Below are positions 1 through 10,126 of a stretch of DNA of 64,000 bases, one piece after another. The translations under genes and the position numbers were made by a program. The notes below the pieces were generated by a model, which worked only from the letters and a program-made list of their open reading frames with translations, was not told the origin of the DNA and did not search any database. The stretch is taken from NCBI RefSeq assembly GCF_024171725.1, contig NZ_JAMTCG010000001.1, positions 248,001-312,000 on the forward strand, in the 5' to 3' direction. The number at the start of each line of letters is the position of its first letter. Position 1 is the stretch's first letter. This DNA is from Williamsia serinedens. GTDB taxonomy: Bacteria; Actinomycetota; Actinomycetes; Mycobacteriales; Mycobacteriaceae.

Positions 1-1011
1 CCCGGGCTGGACCGCACCGGTGGCGACGACTCCGACGCGGGGGCGAGACTCTCCGTCCGCGCCGCGCAGATGACGACCGACCTCGTCGGCCCGCTGGGCG
101 AGCAGGACGTGGACCTCGTCGTCGGCGACGTGATCACCGTGTGCGGGGGATGGGCCGCCGAGACACTCGGTCTGCCGTGGGTCGAGCTCTCGCCGCACCC
201 TCTCTACGAACCCTCCCGTGGCCTGCCCCCGATCGGCAGCGGCCTGGCACCGGGACGGGGACCGCTCGGGCGCGTACGCGACACGATCATGCGGGCGCTC
301 ACCGCGCGGTCGCGGGCGACGGGTGAACGACAGCGGGGCGCGGCGCGCGTGTCGATCGGGCTGCCCGCCGCCGCGCCCGGACCGGCGGCGCAGCTGATCG
401 CGACCCTCCCGGTGCTCGAGCTGCCGCGCCCGGACTGGCCCTCCCGCGCGCACGTCGTCGGGCCGCTGCTGTGGGAGCCGACCGACGAGGAGTTCGCCCC
501 GCCGGCCGGGGACGGGCCGCTCGTCGTGGTCGCGCCGTCGACCGCGGCCACCGGCGTCACGGACCTCGTGGAGACGGCTCTCGCCGCGCTGGACCCGGAG
601 GTCACGGGGGTCGGTGTGCGGGTGGTGATCTCGGCCCTCGACGTCGCCGTCGGTGACCTCCCGCCCTGGGCCGTCGCCGGGACCGCACGGCAGGACCGGG
701 TGCTCGCCGGGGCGTCGGCGGTGGTGTGCGGGGGCGGCCACGGGATGCTGGCGAAGAGTCTCGCCGCGGGCGTCCCCGTCGTCGCCGTGCCCGGGGGTGG
801 CGACCAGTGGGAGCTCGCGAACCGGGTGCAGCGTGCCGGCGTCGGTGCCTGTGTCCGGCCGCCGGACGTCGCGGCCGTCCGCGCCGCCTGCCTCGCCGTC
901 CTCGCCGACCCCGGCGTCGCCGCCGGCGCCCGCCGGGCCGCGCTCGGCGCCCGTGACGTCGCCGACCCGGTCGCCGTGTGCCACGCCGTGGTGGGGGAGC
1001 ACCGTTCGTGA
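1..1011 (+). CDS. GT-B fold glycosyltransferase, UGT/MGT-like (5' truncated)
   Basis: The frame is open from the first base of the window, so the N-terminus lies upstream; the first internal ATG is at 70. The C-terminal half carries the GT-B nucleotide-sugar binding signature of the UGT/MurG-like family: a GGGHG loop followed by LAAGVPVVAVP and GGDQWELANRV. The middle contains a hinge (WEPTDEEFAPP). The protein probably moves a sugar from a nucleotide donor to a small or lipid acceptor; the acceptor cannot be read from the sequence. Position immediately before DUF3046 and recA matches Rv2739c of M. tuberculosis, annotated there as a transferase. The family is clear, the substrate unknown. Confidence 0.8.
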   Translation, partial: PGLDRTGGDDSDAGARLSVRAAQMTTDLVGPLGEQDVDLVVGDVITVCGGWAAETLGLPWVELSPHPLYEPSRGLPPIGSGLAPGRGPLGRVRDTIMRALTARSRATGERQRGAARVSIGLPAAAPGPAAQLIATLPVLELPRPDWPSRAHVVGPLLWEPTDEEFAPPAGDGPLVVVAPSTAATGVTDLVETALAALDPEVTGVGVRVVISALDVAVGDLPPWAVAGTARQDRVLAGASAVVCGGGHGMLAKSLAAGVPVVAVPGGGDQWELANRVQRAGVGACVRPPDVAAVRAACLAVLADPGVAAGARRAALGARDVADPVAVCHAVVGEHRS

Positions 1012-1030
1012 TGGCTAGGCTCGGGAGTCG

Positions 1031-1225
1031 ATGCGCCTCACCGAGTTCACCGAGCTGATGTACACCGAGTTCGGATCCGTCGCCGCCGAGTCCATGCTCC
1101 GCGACCACGTCTTCGTCGAGTTCGACAACCGCACGGGTGCCCGCGCGCTCGACGACGGCGTCGACCCGAAGGCCGTCTGGCAGGCCTACTGCCGCGAGTT
1201 CGACGTCCCCCGCGACCGCTGGTGA
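1031..1225 (+). CDS. DUF3046 family protein
   Basis: A 64-residue protein beginning MRLTEFTELMYTEFG and ending in WQAYCREFDVPRDRW. It is the small DUF3046 family that sits just upstream of recA across Mycobacteriales (Rv2738c position). It is predicted to be soluble and helical, with no signal peptide or membrane segment. A TAGGCT box at 1016-1021 lies 9 nt before the ATG, so the transcript may have almost no leader. Its function is unknown. The conservation next to recA suggests, but does not show, a link to DNA repair. Confidence 0.85.
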   Translation: MRLTEFTELMYTEFGSVAAESMLRDHVFVEFDNRTGARALDDGVDPKAVWQAYCREFDVPRDRW

Positions 1226-1232
1226 CGCCCTG

Positions 1233-1253
1233 CCGACACGCCCGGCGTGTCGG
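1233..1253 (+). terminator. Stem-loop after the DUF3046 gene
   Basis: Perfect inverted repeat with 10-bp arms (CCGACACGCC / GGCGTGTCGG) around a single C, starting 8 nt after the DUF3046 stop and ending before the recA LexA box. There is no T run. It probably insulates recA from upstream transcription. Confidence 0.5.
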
Positions 1254-1261
1254 TACGGGCG

Positions 1262-1285
1262 TCGAACACGTGTTCGGGATAGTCT
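1262..1285 (+). promoter_or_regulatory. LexA (SOS) box and -10 of a recA promoter
   Basis: TCGAACACGTGTTCGG at 1262-1277 matches the actinobacterial LexA operator TCGAAC-N4-GTTCGA at all but the last base. A -10-like TAGTCT follows at 1280-1285, so bound LexA would cover the promoter. No convincing -35 is seen. This corresponds to the LexA-controlled recA promoter of mycobacteria. Confidence 0.85.
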
Positions 1286-1365
1286 GACGTCGTTCGATCG
1301 CGCAGCGCCGGCGGGCATCCACAGATGTCCGCCGTCCACAGCCCCCGGCCCCGACGAGACCGTCG

Positions 1366-1388
1366 TTGTCGGAGGCAGGCCCTAGCGT
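1366..1388 (+). promoter_or_regulatory. RecA-NDp / PafBC-type damage promoter of recA
   Basis: TTGTCGGAG, eight bases, then TAGCGT matches the published LexA-independent damage promoter tTGTCRGTG-N8-TAnnnT with one mismatch (A for T at position 8). It lies 58 nt upstream of the recA ATG and about 80 bp downstream of the LexA box, so recA seems to have two damage-inducible promoters, as in M. tuberculosis. Confidence 0.75.
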
Positions 1389-1445
1389 GACGCGCATCGA
1401 GAAGCACCGGCTCGCCGACGGGCCGCACGAGACGCGAGGAGCATC

Positions 1446-2489
<1,044 letters not shown>

Positions 2490-2512
2490 TTTCCCGGGGC
2501 CGGGGAGCCGCG

Positions 2513-3163
2513 GTGGATCCGCACGCCATCGACCGACTGCGGTCGGCCACCGAGGAGATCGTCGCCCGCCCCCGACCAGCCGTCGCCGGGTCGGGGCGCG
2601 AGGCGGCGAGTCGCGCACCGCATCGTGGTCCGCAGTCCGCGGCCGCATCCGAGGCGCCTGCCGGCCGGTCGTCGTCGGCATCGTCCGGCGCGTCGCCGTG
2701 GGACAGCGCGCTGCGGTTGCTCGGCGTCCGCGCGCGGTCGCACGCGGAACTGCGAACCCGTCTGCTGGACAAGGACTTCTCGCCCGCACAGGTCGAGGAG
2801 ACCCTCGCCCGGCTGACCGAGATGGGTCTGATCGACGACGCCGAGTTCGCCCGGCAGTGGGTCGAGTCGCGGCACCGCAACAACGGGCGTGGTCGGATCG
2901 CATTGCGGAACGAGCTGCGCGGCAAAGGAGTCGACCCCGCCGTCGCGGAGAGTGCGCTCGCACTCGTCGGCGACGACGACGAGCGGGACCGTGCCGCGGA
3001 CCTGCTCGACCGCAAGACGGCGTCGCTCTCGGCGGCCGACATCGCCGACCGCGCGGATCGGGACAAGCACACGCGACGCCTGGTGGCGATGCTCGCCCGC
3101 CGGGGATACCCGGCGAACGTGGCGTTCGATCTCGTGCGCAGCGCTCTCGACGACCTCGTCTGA
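2513..3163 (+). CDS. recX: Regulatory protein RecX
   Basis: 216 residues from a GTG start at 2513, chosen because GGGGAG lies 8 nt upstream and it follows the recA stop by 23 nt. The first ~60 residues are low complexity (Ala/Ser/Arg/Pro). The RecX three-helix repeats follow, with ALRLLGVRARSHAELRTRLLDKDF, LIDDAEFARQWVESR and the C-terminal LARRGYPANVAFDLVRSAL. RecX binds RecA filaments and limits recombinase and coprotease activity. Cotranscription with recA is expected in this order. Confidence 0.93.
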   Translation: MDPHAIDRLRSATEEIVARPRPAVAGSGREAASRAPHRGPQSAAASEAPAGRSSSASSGASPWDSALRLLGVRARSHAELRTRLLDKDFSPAQVEETLARLTEMGLIDDAEFARQWVESRHRNNGRGRIALRNELRGKGVDPAVAESALALVGDDDERDRAADLLDRKTASLSAADIADRADRDKHTRRLVAMLARRGYPANVAFDLVRSALDDLV

Positions 3164-3202
3164 ATCACGGGACCGCTCCTGGGATTCGAGCGGCCGGTGC
3201 GG

Positions 3203-3469
3203 TCAGCCGGCGAGTCGACCCCGGGTGGCGCCCCTCCAGGCCTCGACGGCCTGGTCGACCGGCAGCCCGATCGCCTCGCAGAGCGCGACCACTGTCCCGA
3301 ACCCGGGGCTTGGGATGCGACCGACCTCGATCTTGCGCAGTGTCTCCGGTGAGATCCCGGCTGCCGTGGCGACCTCGGCGGGGTCACGGTCGCCGCGGGC
3401 GGCGCGGATGAGGGTGCCGAGCCGTCGGCCCGCCTCGAGCTGCTCGGGCGTGAGGGGGATGCGCACCAT
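3203..3469 (-). CDS. XRE-type helix-turn-helix regulator
   Basis: 88 residues starting MVRIPLTPEQLEAG. An HTH_XRE/HTH_3 fold covers about residues 12-70: LGTLIRAARG, then the two HTH helices in DPAEVATAAGISPETLRKIEVGRIPSPGF. There is no sensor or ligand domain, so it is probably a simple repressor. It is transcribed divergently from a methionine aminopeptidase gene, and the 101-bp space between them holds two perfect palindromes likely to be its operators. The start at 3469 is preceded by a TACCCT box exactly 6 nt upstream, which suggests a leaderless transcript. Its target and inducer are unknown. Confidence 0.85.
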   Translation of the reverse strand: MVRIPLTPEQLEAGRRLGTLIRAARGDRDPAEVATAAGISPETLRKIEVGRIPSPGFGTVVALCEAIGLPVDQAVEAWRGATRGRLAG

Positions 3470-3475
3470 GTGATC

Positions 3476-3481
3476 AGGGTA
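3476..3481 (-). promoter_or_regulatory. -10 box of the leaderless HTH gene
   Basis: Read on the minus strand, TACCCT is followed by GATCAC and then the ATG at 3469. The last T therefore sits at -7 if transcription starts at the A of the ATG. The matching -35 region (3499-3504) lies inside the first palindrome, so repressor binding there would block the gene's own promoter. Confidence 0.55.
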
Positions 3482-3489
3482 GACGCTCA

Positions 3490-3507
3490 GCGGTATTTCG
3501 ATACCGC
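3490..3507. promoter_or_regulatory. Palindromic operator 1 (HTH/map intergenic)
   Basis: GCGGTAT-TTCG-ATACCGC: 7-bp perfect arms with a 4-base centre. It shares the core CGGTAT-N4-ATACCG with a second palindrome centred 34 bp away, and covers the expected -35 of the HTH gene. It is the inferred binding site of the adjacent XRE protein. Confidence 0.65.
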
Positions 3508-3519
3508 GTCTGTTATCGT

Positions 3520-3545
3520 CGCATCGGTATAGAAATACCGATGCG
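3520..3545. promoter_or_regulatory. Palindromic operator 2 (HTH/map intergenic)
   Basis: CGCATCGGTAT-AGAA-ATACCGATGCG: 11-bp perfect arms with a 4-base centre, same CGGTAT-N4-ATACCG core as operator 1. A -10-like TATAGA (3528-3533) for the rightward aminopeptidase gene lies in its centre, so occupancy would repress that gene. Confidence 0.65.
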
Positions 3546-3570
3546 GTGGGCAGGCGGAGGAGTGGCGAAC

Positions 3571-4344
3571 ATGATCGAGCTGAAGTCGGCGGGGGAGATC
3601 GACGCCATGGCCGCCACGGGCGCGGTGGTGGCACACATGCTCACGACACTGTCGGAGCAGGCGCGCCCCGGCGTCGACGTCATGGAGATCGAGCACCACG
3701 CACGTGATCTCCTCGCCGACGCAGGCGCCGTGTCCTGTTATTGGGACTACGCCCCGTCCTTCGGCCGTGGCCCGTTCCGCAACGTCGTCTGCCTGTCGGT
3801 GAACGACGCCGTCCTGCACGGTCGCCCACGCCCCCATGTGCTCGCCGACGGGGACGTGTTGTCCCTCGACCTGGCCGTCTCCGTCGACGGCTGGGTCGCG
3901 GACTCGGCCGTCACCGTCGTCGTCGGGACCCCGCGCGAGGACGGCGATGTCGCGCTGATCGATTCCACCCGGCGGGCGCTGGACGCCGCTGTCGCGGCGG
4001 CGGTCCCGGGGAACCGCCTCGGGGACGTCTCCGCTGCGATCGGCTCGGTGGCCGACGCGCACGGCTACCGCGTCAACACCGACTTCGGCGGGCACGGTCT
4101 CGGGCGGACGATGCACGAGGACCCGCACGTGTCGAACCGCGGCCGGGCCGGGAAGGGCCTGCGACTGCGCGCCGGGATGACCCTCGCCCTCGAACCGTGG
4201 TGGTCGCGTGGCGCGCCCGACCTCGTCGTCGACGACGACGGGTGGACGTTGCGGATGGCCGACGGATCCATGGCCGCGCACAGCGAACACACCGTTGCGA
4301 TCACCGACGACGGTCCCCGCGTGCTGACCGCGCCCGCCGCCTGA
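3571..4344 (+). CDS. map: Type I methionyl aminopeptidase
   Basis: 257 residues; removes the initiator methionine from nascent proteins using a two-metal centre. All active-site residues of the family are visible: H83 (VLHGRP), D100 and D111 (LSLDLAVSVDGWVADSAV), H175 (GGHGLGRTMHEDP), E208 (LALEPW) and E239 (SEHTVAI). There is no N-terminal zinc-finger or SH3-binding extension. The ATG at 3571 is chosen over 3541 because GGAGGA lies 9 nt upstream and 3541 falls within the operator palindrome. Divergence from a dedicated HTH regulator suggests an accessory, regulated aminopeptidase rather than the housekeeping copy, which usually sits near secY/adk. Confidence 0.92.
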   Translation: MIELKSAGEIDAMAATGAVVAHMLTTLSEQARPGVDVMEIEHHARDLLADAGAVSCYWDYAPSFGRGPFRNVVCLSVNDAVLHGRPRPHVLADGDVLSLDLAVSVDGWVADSAVTVVVGTPREDGDVALIDSTRRALDAAVAAAVPGNRLGDVSAAIGSVADAHGYRVNTDFGGHGLGRTMHEDPHVSNRGRAGKGLRLRAGMTLALEPWWSRGAPDLVVDDDGWTLRMADGSMAAHSEHTVAITDDGPRVLTAPAA

Positions 4345-4355
4345 CGTCTCAGGCG
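4338..4355. terminator. Short hairpin joining two convergent stop codons
   Basis: CGCCTGA-CGTC-TCAGGCG: 7-bp arms, 4-nt loop. The two arms contain the stop codons of map (+) and gluD (-). Only 4 nt separate the genes, so this may serve as a minimal shared terminator. Confidence 0.35.
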
Positions 4356-5224
4356 CCGGCGGTGCCGACCTGCGAGCGGGTCTCGTCCGCGGGAACAGCC
4401 GTCTCCTTGCGACGTCCGGTCCGGATGCGCCGCTCCACCGTCGTGGCCAGCTGCGACAGCCCCGTGTTGATGACGATCATGACGACCGCGACGACCACCA
4501 GCGCGGGCAGGTAGTTGCCGTAGAACGACGCCGACTGGATGCCCGAGCGGACGACCTCGATGTAGCCGATCGCATAGCCCAGCGCACTGTCCTTGAGTGC
4601 GATCACCATCTGAGAGATCAACGCTGGGAGCATCGCCGTCACCGCCTGCGGCAGCAGGATCAGTCGCATCGTCTGACCGGGACGGAGTCCGAGGGCCTGC
4701 GCGGCCTCGGACTGCCCCGACGGCAGCGACAGGATGCCGGACCGGATGATCTCGGCGATGACCGAGCCGTTGTACAGCGTCAGGCCCGTCACGACGGCCG
4801 CGAACGACAGTCGCAGCGACGGGAAGACGGCGTATTCCGCGTACAGGTAGTAGGCGAAGATCATGAGGATCAGCACGGGGATCGCGCGGAAGGTCTCGAC
4901 GACCGCACCCGACACCATCCGGACCCACCGGTGTTCCGAGAGTCGACCGATGCCAAGGACGCCACCGAGCACCAGCGCGAAGACGATCGACAGCGCCGCG
5001 GCTGTCAGCGTGCCCCAGAGACCGGGGAGCAGGTAGGTCGTCCACGTGGTCGCGGTGACGAACGGCTTCCACTTCTGTGCGGTCAACTGGTCGTTGCCGG
5101 CCAGCGTCACGAGCACGAACACGATCAGGGCCACGAGCACGAGCCCGAACACCGCCGCGATGACGGCGTTGCGCCGTCGGGCCCGCGGGCCGGGGGAGTC
5201 GTAGAGGACGGTGGCGCCGCTCAT
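4349..5224 (-). CDS. gluD: Glutamate-type ABC transporter permease
   Basis: 291 residues. One N-terminal membrane helix (about residues 20-45) precedes a HisM/GlnP-type permease domain with five more helices and the EAA loop ([25 protein letters not shown]) that contacts the ATPase. The C-terminal ~30 residues are charged and cytoplasmic. It is the last gene of gluABCD and overlaps gluC by ATGA. Gene order and the location next to recX match C. glutamicum gluABCD, a glutamate importer, so glutamate or a related amino acid is the likely substrate; this is inferred from context. Confidence 0.88.
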   Translation of the reverse strand: MSGATVLYDSPGPRARRRNAVIAAVFGLVLVALIVFVLVTLAGNDQLTAQKWKPFVTATTWTTYLLPGLWGTLTAAALSIVFALVLGGVLGIGRLSEHRWVRMVSGAVVETFRAIPVLILMIFAYYLYAEYAVFPSLRLSFAAVVTGLTLYNGSVIAEIIRSGILSLPSGQSEAAQALGLRPGQTMRLILLPQAVTAMLPALISQMVIALKDSALGYAIGYIEVVRSGIQSASFYGNYLPALVVVAVVMIVINTGLSQLATTVERRIRTGRRKETAVPADETRSQVGTAGA

Positions 5225-5904
5225 CGTCGCACCGCCAGTCGTCGTGCCAGCCAGCCGAACACGTAGCCCTCCGCCAGGGTGATGATCATGAAGCCGACCG
5301 CGATGATCGCGAAGATGGCGATGATCTGGTCGGCGTGGTTCTCGATCTGCTCCTTCATGAGCAGCGACGCCTCCGCGACGCCGATCGCCGAGGCGATCGT
5401 GGTGTTCTTCGTCAGCGCGATGAGCACGCTGCCCATCGGGCCGATCACCGACCGCGCGGCCTGGGGGAGCACCACCAACCCGAAGACGCGACCGAACCCG
5501 AGTCCGAGCGACCGGGCGGCCTCGGCCTGACCCAGCGGCACGGTGTTGAACCCCGACCGCAACGTCTCGCACACGAAGGTCGACGTGTAGAGCACGAACC
5601 CGAGGACAGCTAGCCAGAAGTTGTTGTTCTCGACGAAGTTCTCGTTCTCGGGTGCGAGCGTGAGACCCAGGTTCTGGTAGAGCCCGATCGAGCAGAAGAT
5701 GACGATGAGCGTCAGCGGGGTGTTGCGGACGATCGTCACGTACCCCGTGCCGAACGCGCGCATCACCGGGACCGGCGACACCCGGAACGCGGCCAGGATC
5801 GTGCCCCAGACCAGGGATCCGATCGCGGAGAAGAACGTCAGCTTCAGCGTCGTCCAGTACGCGGGCCACAGCGCGGGGCCCATGTCCGACCACAACTCGT
5901 TCAT
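5221..5904 (-). CDS. gluC: Glutamate-type ABC transporter permease
   Basis: 227 residues, starting [19 protein letters not shown]. It is a typical His/Glu/Gln/Arg-family inner-membrane permease with about five helices and the EAA motif [25 protein letters not shown]. It pairs with GluD to form the channel. ATGA overlaps at both ends (with gluB and gluD) point to translational coupling in one operon. Confidence 0.9.
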   Translation of the reverse strand: MNELWSDMGPALWPAYWTTLKLTFFSAIGSLVWGTILAAFRVSPVPVMRAFGTGYVTIVRNTPLTLIVIFCSIGLYQNLGLTLAPENENFVENNNFWLAVLGFVLYTSTFVCETLRSGFNTVPLGQAEAARSLGLGFGRVFGLVVLPQAARSVIGPMGSVLIALTKNTTIASAIGVAEASLLMKEQIENHADQIIAIFAIIAVGFMIITLAEGYVFGWLARRLAVRR

Positions 5905-6929
5905 GACAGACCTGCCGGGCAGGGCGTCGACGGGGAGTCGAGGAACGACAGGTCGCCAGGCTTCGGGGTGAAGGTGAAGGGCGAATCCGGTGCCGCCGCA
6001 CGCGACATCAGCTTCTCGACCTCGGTGTCACCGATCGAGGACCGTAGGGCCCGCTCCCACGGCGACGTCCCGGACCCGTCCGGGGTCAACATCTTCTGCA
6101 GCGCCGTGTTCACCGCGGCCACCGCCTGGGGGTAGTTCTTGGCCATGCCGATGCCGTAACGCTCGGTGGAGAACGGGGCACCCTCTTTGCGGAGGACCTT
6201 CTTCCCCGACGACGTCACGCACGCGTTCTTCGGATAGGTCATGTCGACGACCCGGAAATCCCCTTTGTAGATGTCGAAGTCGGCGAAGCCGGCGAGGATC
6301 ACCTCGTCGGTCGTGAGTGCGTCGACCTTGCCCTGGCGGAGCGCCTCGACGCAGCCGGAGTAGGAGTCGTACTCCTGCAACTGGACTCGCGGCAACTGGG
6401 CCTTGACGTTCTGCGCCGGTGTCGACCCGGTCACCGAACAGAGCTTCTTGCCCTTGTCCAGATCGGTGAGGGTGCGGATGCCGGTGTCGTCGCGGCGGAC
6501 CAGGAGACCCTGGTAGTTGACGAGATACGGCCCCGCGAACGCGACGCGCTTCGACCGTGCCGCGTTGATCGAGTAGGTGGCGGCGATCATGTCGACCTCG
6601 CCGTTCTCGATGAGGGTCTCGCGCTGGGCCGATGGCGTCTCGCGCCACGTGATCTTCGGCGTCTTCACGCCCATGTCGGCGGCGATGGAGTCGACGACGT
6701 AGCGGGAGACCAGGGTGTCGAAACCGGTGAAGTCCTTGTCGGGTTCGCGCAGACCGAGACCCGGCTGGTCGTACTTGGTGCCCAGGATGACCGACCCGTC
6801 GCGGATCGACCCGAGCAGGTCGCGGGGGTTGGTGTTGCCGCAGGCGGACACGACGCCGGCGGCGACGGCGAGGGAGAGGACGGCGAGCGCGGTCGCGCGC
6901 AGCCGGGGGCGTCGGGTGGTCGGGTGCAT
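5901..6929 (-). CDS. gluB: Glutamate-binding lipoprotein of ABC importer
   Basis: 342 residues. A twin-arginine-rich N-terminus ([11 protein letters not shown]), a hydrophobic stretch and a lipobox-like VSAC place the lipidated cysteine at residue 30. The rest is an SBP_bac_3 periplasmic-type binding fold: [38 protein letters not shown], the [23 protein letters not shown] hinge and [15 protein letters not shown]. It captures the amino acid outside the membrane and delivers it to GluCD. The start at 6929 shares one base with the gluA stop codon. Confidence 0.92.
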   Translation of the reverse strand: MHPTTRRPRLRATALAVLSLAVAAGVVSACGNTNPRDLLGSIRDGSVILGTKYDQPGLGLREPDKDFTGFDTLVSRYVVDSIAADMGVKTPKITWRETPSAQRETLIENGEVDMIAATYSINAARSKRVAFAGPYLVNYQGLLVRRDDTGIRTLTDLDKGKKLCSVTGSTPAQNVKAQLPRVQLQEYDSYSGCVEALRQGKVDALTTDEVILAGFADFDIYKGDFRVVDMTYPKNACVTSSGKKVLRKEGAPFSTERYGIGMAKNYPQAVAAVNTALQKMLTPDGSGTSPWERALRSSIGDTEVEKLMSRAAAPDSPFTFTPKPGDLSFLDSPSTPCPAGLS

Positions 6930-7711
6930 CAGTGGCCCAGGATCTTGCCGAGGAAGTCCTTCGCGCGGTCCGACGACGGCGCGGTGAAGAAGCTCTCGGG
7001 GTCGGTGTCCTCGACGACGGCGCCGTCGGCCATGAACACCACACGGTCCGCGGCCTTGCGGGCGAAGCCCATCTCGTGAGTCACCACCACCATGGTCATG
7101 CCCTCCTTGGCCAGGGAGACCATGACATCGAGCACCTCGTTGACCATCTCCGGGTCCAGTGCGGAGGTCGGCTCGTCGAACAGCATCACCTTCGGCTCCA
7201 TCGCCAACGACCGGGCGATCGCGACGCGCTGCTGCTGGCCGCCGGAGAGCTGGGCGGGGTACTTGTCCTTCTGTTCGGCGATGCCGACCCGCGCGAGGAG
7301 CTGCTCGGCGTTCGCGCGGGCCTCCGCCTTGTCCTTCTTGCGCACCTTGATCGGGGCGAGGGTCACGTTCTCGAGGATCGTCTTGTGGGCGAACAGGTTG
7401 AACGACTGGAACACCATGCCGACGTCGGTGCGCAGCCGCGCGAGTTCCTTGCCCTCCGACGGGAGCACCGTCCCGTCCACGCGGATCTCGCCGGCGTCGA
7501 TCGGCTCGAGCCGGTTGATGGTGCGACACAGGGTCGACTTGCCCGACCCGGACGGTCCCAGGACCACGACCACCTGACCGCGGGGGATCTCGAGATCGAT
7601 GTGGTCGAGGACGTGCAGGTCACCGAAGTACTTGTCGACACCCCGCAGGGAGATCATCGGGGGCGCCTGCCCGGTGTCCGGTGTCGCCGGGCCGGTCTGC
7701 GAAACGGTCAT
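6929..7711 (-). CDS. gluA: Glutamate-type ABC transporter ATPase
   Basis: 260 residues from the ATG at 7711; the ABC domain proper begins at [13 protein letters not shown], so a second start about 19 codons in is possible. Walker [11 protein letters not shown]-loop, signature LSGGQQQR, Walker [15 protein letters not shown] and the switch histidine (VVVTHE) are all present. It energises amino-acid uptake through GluCD. It is the first gene of gluABCD. Confidence 0.93.
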   Translation of the reverse strand: MTVSQTGPATPDTGQAPPMISLRGVDKYFGDLHVLDHIDLEIPRGQVVVVLGPSGSGKSTLCRTINRLEPIDAGEIRVDGTVLPSEGKELARLRTDVGMVFQSFNLFAHKTILENVTLAPIKVRKKDKAEARANAEQLLARVGIAEQKDKYPAQLSGGQQQRVAIARSLAMEPKVMLFDEPTSALDPEMVNEVLDVMVSLAKEGMTMVVVTHEMGFARKAADRVVFMADGAVVEDTDPESFFTAPSSDRAKDFLGKILGH

Positions 7712-7773
7712 GGGGTGCAACCTCGCTGTTCGACGGTGCTGCCCACCGGCGGGGTGTGCCGAGAGCAAAGAGG

Positions 7774-7779
7774 ACTTTA
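7774..7779 (-). promoter_or_regulatory. -10 box of the gluABCD operon
   Basis: TAAAGT on the minus strand, about 60 nt before the gluA ATG, in an otherwise GC-rich spacer. It has the TANNNT form; no clear -35 is seen, so the assignment is tentative. Confidence 0.4.
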
Positions 7780-7882
7780 CTGTTGCGGCGGCCGCTCCGT
7801 CGGGGTTCGTCGCCCCGGGGAGGCGTCGGCCACACCGGCGCGACTGGGGTCCCAGGCCCGGGCGGACGTACCCTGGTGGTCG

Positions 7883-9445
7883 ATGAACGCCCCGGTCACC
7901 CACCCCGCGAGCCCCCTGTCGGACGCCCCCCGCCGCTATCAGGTGAAGACGTACGGCTGCCAGATGAACGTCCACGATTCCGAACGCATCAGCGGCGTGT
8001 TGGAGGACGCGGGATACGAGCGTGCGACGAGCGACGACGAGGCCGACCTGGTCGTCTTCAACACGTGCGCGGTGCGGGAGAACGCCGACAACAAGCTCTA
8101 CGGGAACCTGTCGCACCTGGCGCCGGTGAAGGCGGGTCGGCCGGGGATGCAGATCGCCGTCGGCGGCTGCCTGGCCCAGAAGGACCGGTCGACGGTCGTC
8201 GACCGCGCCCCGTGGGTCGACGTCGTGTTCGGCACCCACAACCTGGGGTCGCTGCCGGCCCTGCTCGACCGGGCCCGCCACAACGAGACCGCGCAGGTCG
8301 AGATCGAGGAGTCGCTGAGCGCCTTCCCGTCGACGTTGCCCGCGCGCCGTGAGTCGGCCTACGCCGGCTGGGTGTCGATCTCGGTCGGGTGCAACAACAC
8401 CTGCACGTTCTGCATCGTGCCGTCCCTGCGCGGCAAGGAGGTCGACCGTCGACCCGGCGACGTGCTCGCCGAGGTGGAGGCGCTCGTCGAGCAGGGCGTG
8501 CTCGAGGTGACGCTGTTGGGGCAGAACGTCAACGCGTACGGGATGTCCTTCGCCGACCCCGACACGCCGCGCGACCGGTCGGCGTTCGCGGAGCTGCTGC
8601 GCACGATCGGGTCCGTCGACGGTCTCGAGCGGCTGCGCTTCACCTCACCGCACCCCGCCGAGTTCCGCTCCGACGTCATCGCGGCGATGGCGGAGACCCC
8701 GTCGGTGTGTCCGCAGCTGCACATGCCGCTGCAGTCCGGCTCCGACCGGATCCTGCGGGCGATGCGTCGCAGCTACCGCCGGGACCGTTTCCTGCGCATC
8801 CTCGACGAGGTGCGCGAGTCCATGCCGCACGCGGCGATCACCACCGACATCATCGTCGGGTTCCCCGGGGAGACCGAGGAGGACTTCGCCGCCACGCTCG
8901 ACCTCGTCGAGCGCGCTCGGTTCAGTTCGGCGTTCACGTTCCAGTACTCGAAGCGGCCTGGGACACCCGCCGCCGACCTGCCCGATCAGGTCCCCGCCGA
9001 CGTCATCCGCGAGCGCTACCTGCGGCTCACGGCGCTGCAGGACGACATCTGCCTGCAGGAGAACCGCCGTCTGGTGGGCACGGAGGTCGAGCTGCTGGTG
9101 ATGGCCGAGAGCGGGCGCAAGGGCGCCGTCACCGGTCGACGGACCGGGCGTGCCCGCGACGGCCGGCTCGTCCACTTCCTCGCCCCGGACGCGGGCCCGG
9201 ACGGGGCGATCCGCGCCGGCGATCTCGTGGAGACCGTCGTCACCGAGGCCGCACCCCACCACCTCGTCGCCGACGGCGGCCTGCGCGCGCACCGTCGGAC
9301 CCGTGCGGGGGACGCGTGGGAGGCGGGGCGCACACCGTCGACGCCGCCGATCGGCGTCGGCCTGGGGATGCCGGGTGTCGGCGCCCCTGCTCTGACGGCG
9401 ACCGCGAGCCCCGCGGCGTCGTGTTCGGAAGGATGTTCGGCATGA
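7883..9445 (+). CDS. miaB: tRNA-2-methylthio-N6-dimethylallyladenosine synthase MiaB
   Basis: 520 residues. Radical-SAM methylthiotransferase acting on i6A37 of tRNA after MiaA. The N-terminal UPF0004 domain holds three cluster cysteines ([26 protein letters not shown]); the radical SAM cluster is CNNTCTFC, followed by IVPSLRGKE; a TRAM RNA-binding domain lies near residues 390-455. A C-terminal extension of about 45 residues is Pro/Gly/Ala-rich and ends in a Cys pair (CSEGC), which is outside the conserved family core. The ATG at 7883 lies 8 nt after a TACCCT box, so the leader is very short. It overlaps the next gene by ATGA. Confidence 0.96.
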   Translation: MNAPVTHPASPLSDAPRRYQVKTYGCQMNVHDSERISGVLEDAGYERATSDDEADLVVFNTCAVRENADNKLYGNLSHLAPVKAGRPGMQIAVGGCLAQKDRSTVVDRAPWVDVVFGTHNLGSLPALLDRARHNETAQVEIEESLSAFPSTLPARRESAYAGWVSISVGCNNTCTFCIVPSLRGKEVDRRPGDVLAEVEALVEQGVLEVTLLGQNVNAYGMSFADPDTPRDRSAFAELLRTIGSVDGLERLRFTSPHPAEFRSDVIAAMAETPSVCPQLHMPLQSGSDRILRAMRRSYRRDRFLRILDEVRESMPHAAITTDIIVGFPGETEEDFAATLDLVERARFSSAFTFQYSKRPGTPAADLPDQVPADVIRERYLRLTALQDDICLQENRRLVGTEVELLVMAESGRKGAVTGRRTGRARDGRLVHFLAPDAGPDGAIRAGDLVETVVTEAAPHHLVADGGLRAHRRTRAGDAWEAGRTPSTPPIGVGLGMPGVGAPALTATASPAASCSEGCSA

Positions 9446-10119
9446 GCGACAGTCAGCACGGCACCGGCTCGGGTGCACCCGCGGGTCTCGAACAGCTCGA
9501 GGGGGACCTGCGCAAGGCCGAGCGCAAGATCGCCGGCGAGATCGAACCGGGCGCCCGCGCGGTCGTCGTGGCGGGTGCGGTGCTCGTGGCCATCGTCGCG
9601 ATGGTGCTCCCGCACACCGGCGCCGCCAACGGCATCGACGTGCTGACGTTCTCCGGCGCCGCGCGCGACGAACGCGTGACCATCACCTCGCGGGTGTTCG
9701 TCTACCTGCTGGTGGTGTTCGGCATCGGCTTCTCGATGCTGGCGCTGGTGACCCGTCGGTGGACGGTCGCGTTCGTGGCCCTCTGCGGCAGCGCCGTCGG
9801 GTGCGTCGCCGGGATGCTCGCCTGGTGGTCGCGGAACACCCCCGGCGTCAACGGCGTGACCCCGCCGCACGGCGTCGGCCCGGGACTGGTCCTGGGGTGG
9901 TTCGCGCTGATCGTCATCGTCTTCCACTGGTCACGCGTCGTGTGGGCGCGCACGTCGTACCACCTGGCGCTGGAGGCGCAGCGACGCGACGAGGCCCGCG
10001 AGGCCGAGGACCGGGCACGGTCGCTGCAGAGGTCGGTGGACGGCCGGAACGCGTCCGGCGGGGGCTCGGCGGCCGGCGATGCCGAGGGCACCGACGGCGG
10101 CGCGGGGTCGAAGGCCTGA
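9442..10119 (+). CDS. Conserved membrane protein (Rv2732c-like)
   Basis: 225 residues starting [29 protein letters not shown]. Four hydrophobic segments lie between about residues 35 and 165 ([74 protein letters not shown]), then a charged, probably coiled C-terminal tail. The order miaB, this gene, a convergent DUF349 gene matches Rv2733c-Rv2731. It is translationally coupled to miaB. Function unknown. Confidence 0.82.
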   Translation: MSDSQHGTGSGAPAGLEQLEGDLRKAERKIAGEIEPGARAVVVAGAVLVAIVAMVLPHTGAANGIDVLTFSGAARDERVTITSRVFVYLLVVFGIGFSMLALVTRRWTVAFVALCGSAVGCVAGMLAWWSRNTPGVNGVTPPHGVGPGLVLGWFALIVIVFHWSRVVWARTSYHLALEAQRRDEAREAEDRARSLQRSVDGRNASGGGSAAGDAEGTDGGAGSKA

Positions 10120-10126
10120 TCCGGCC

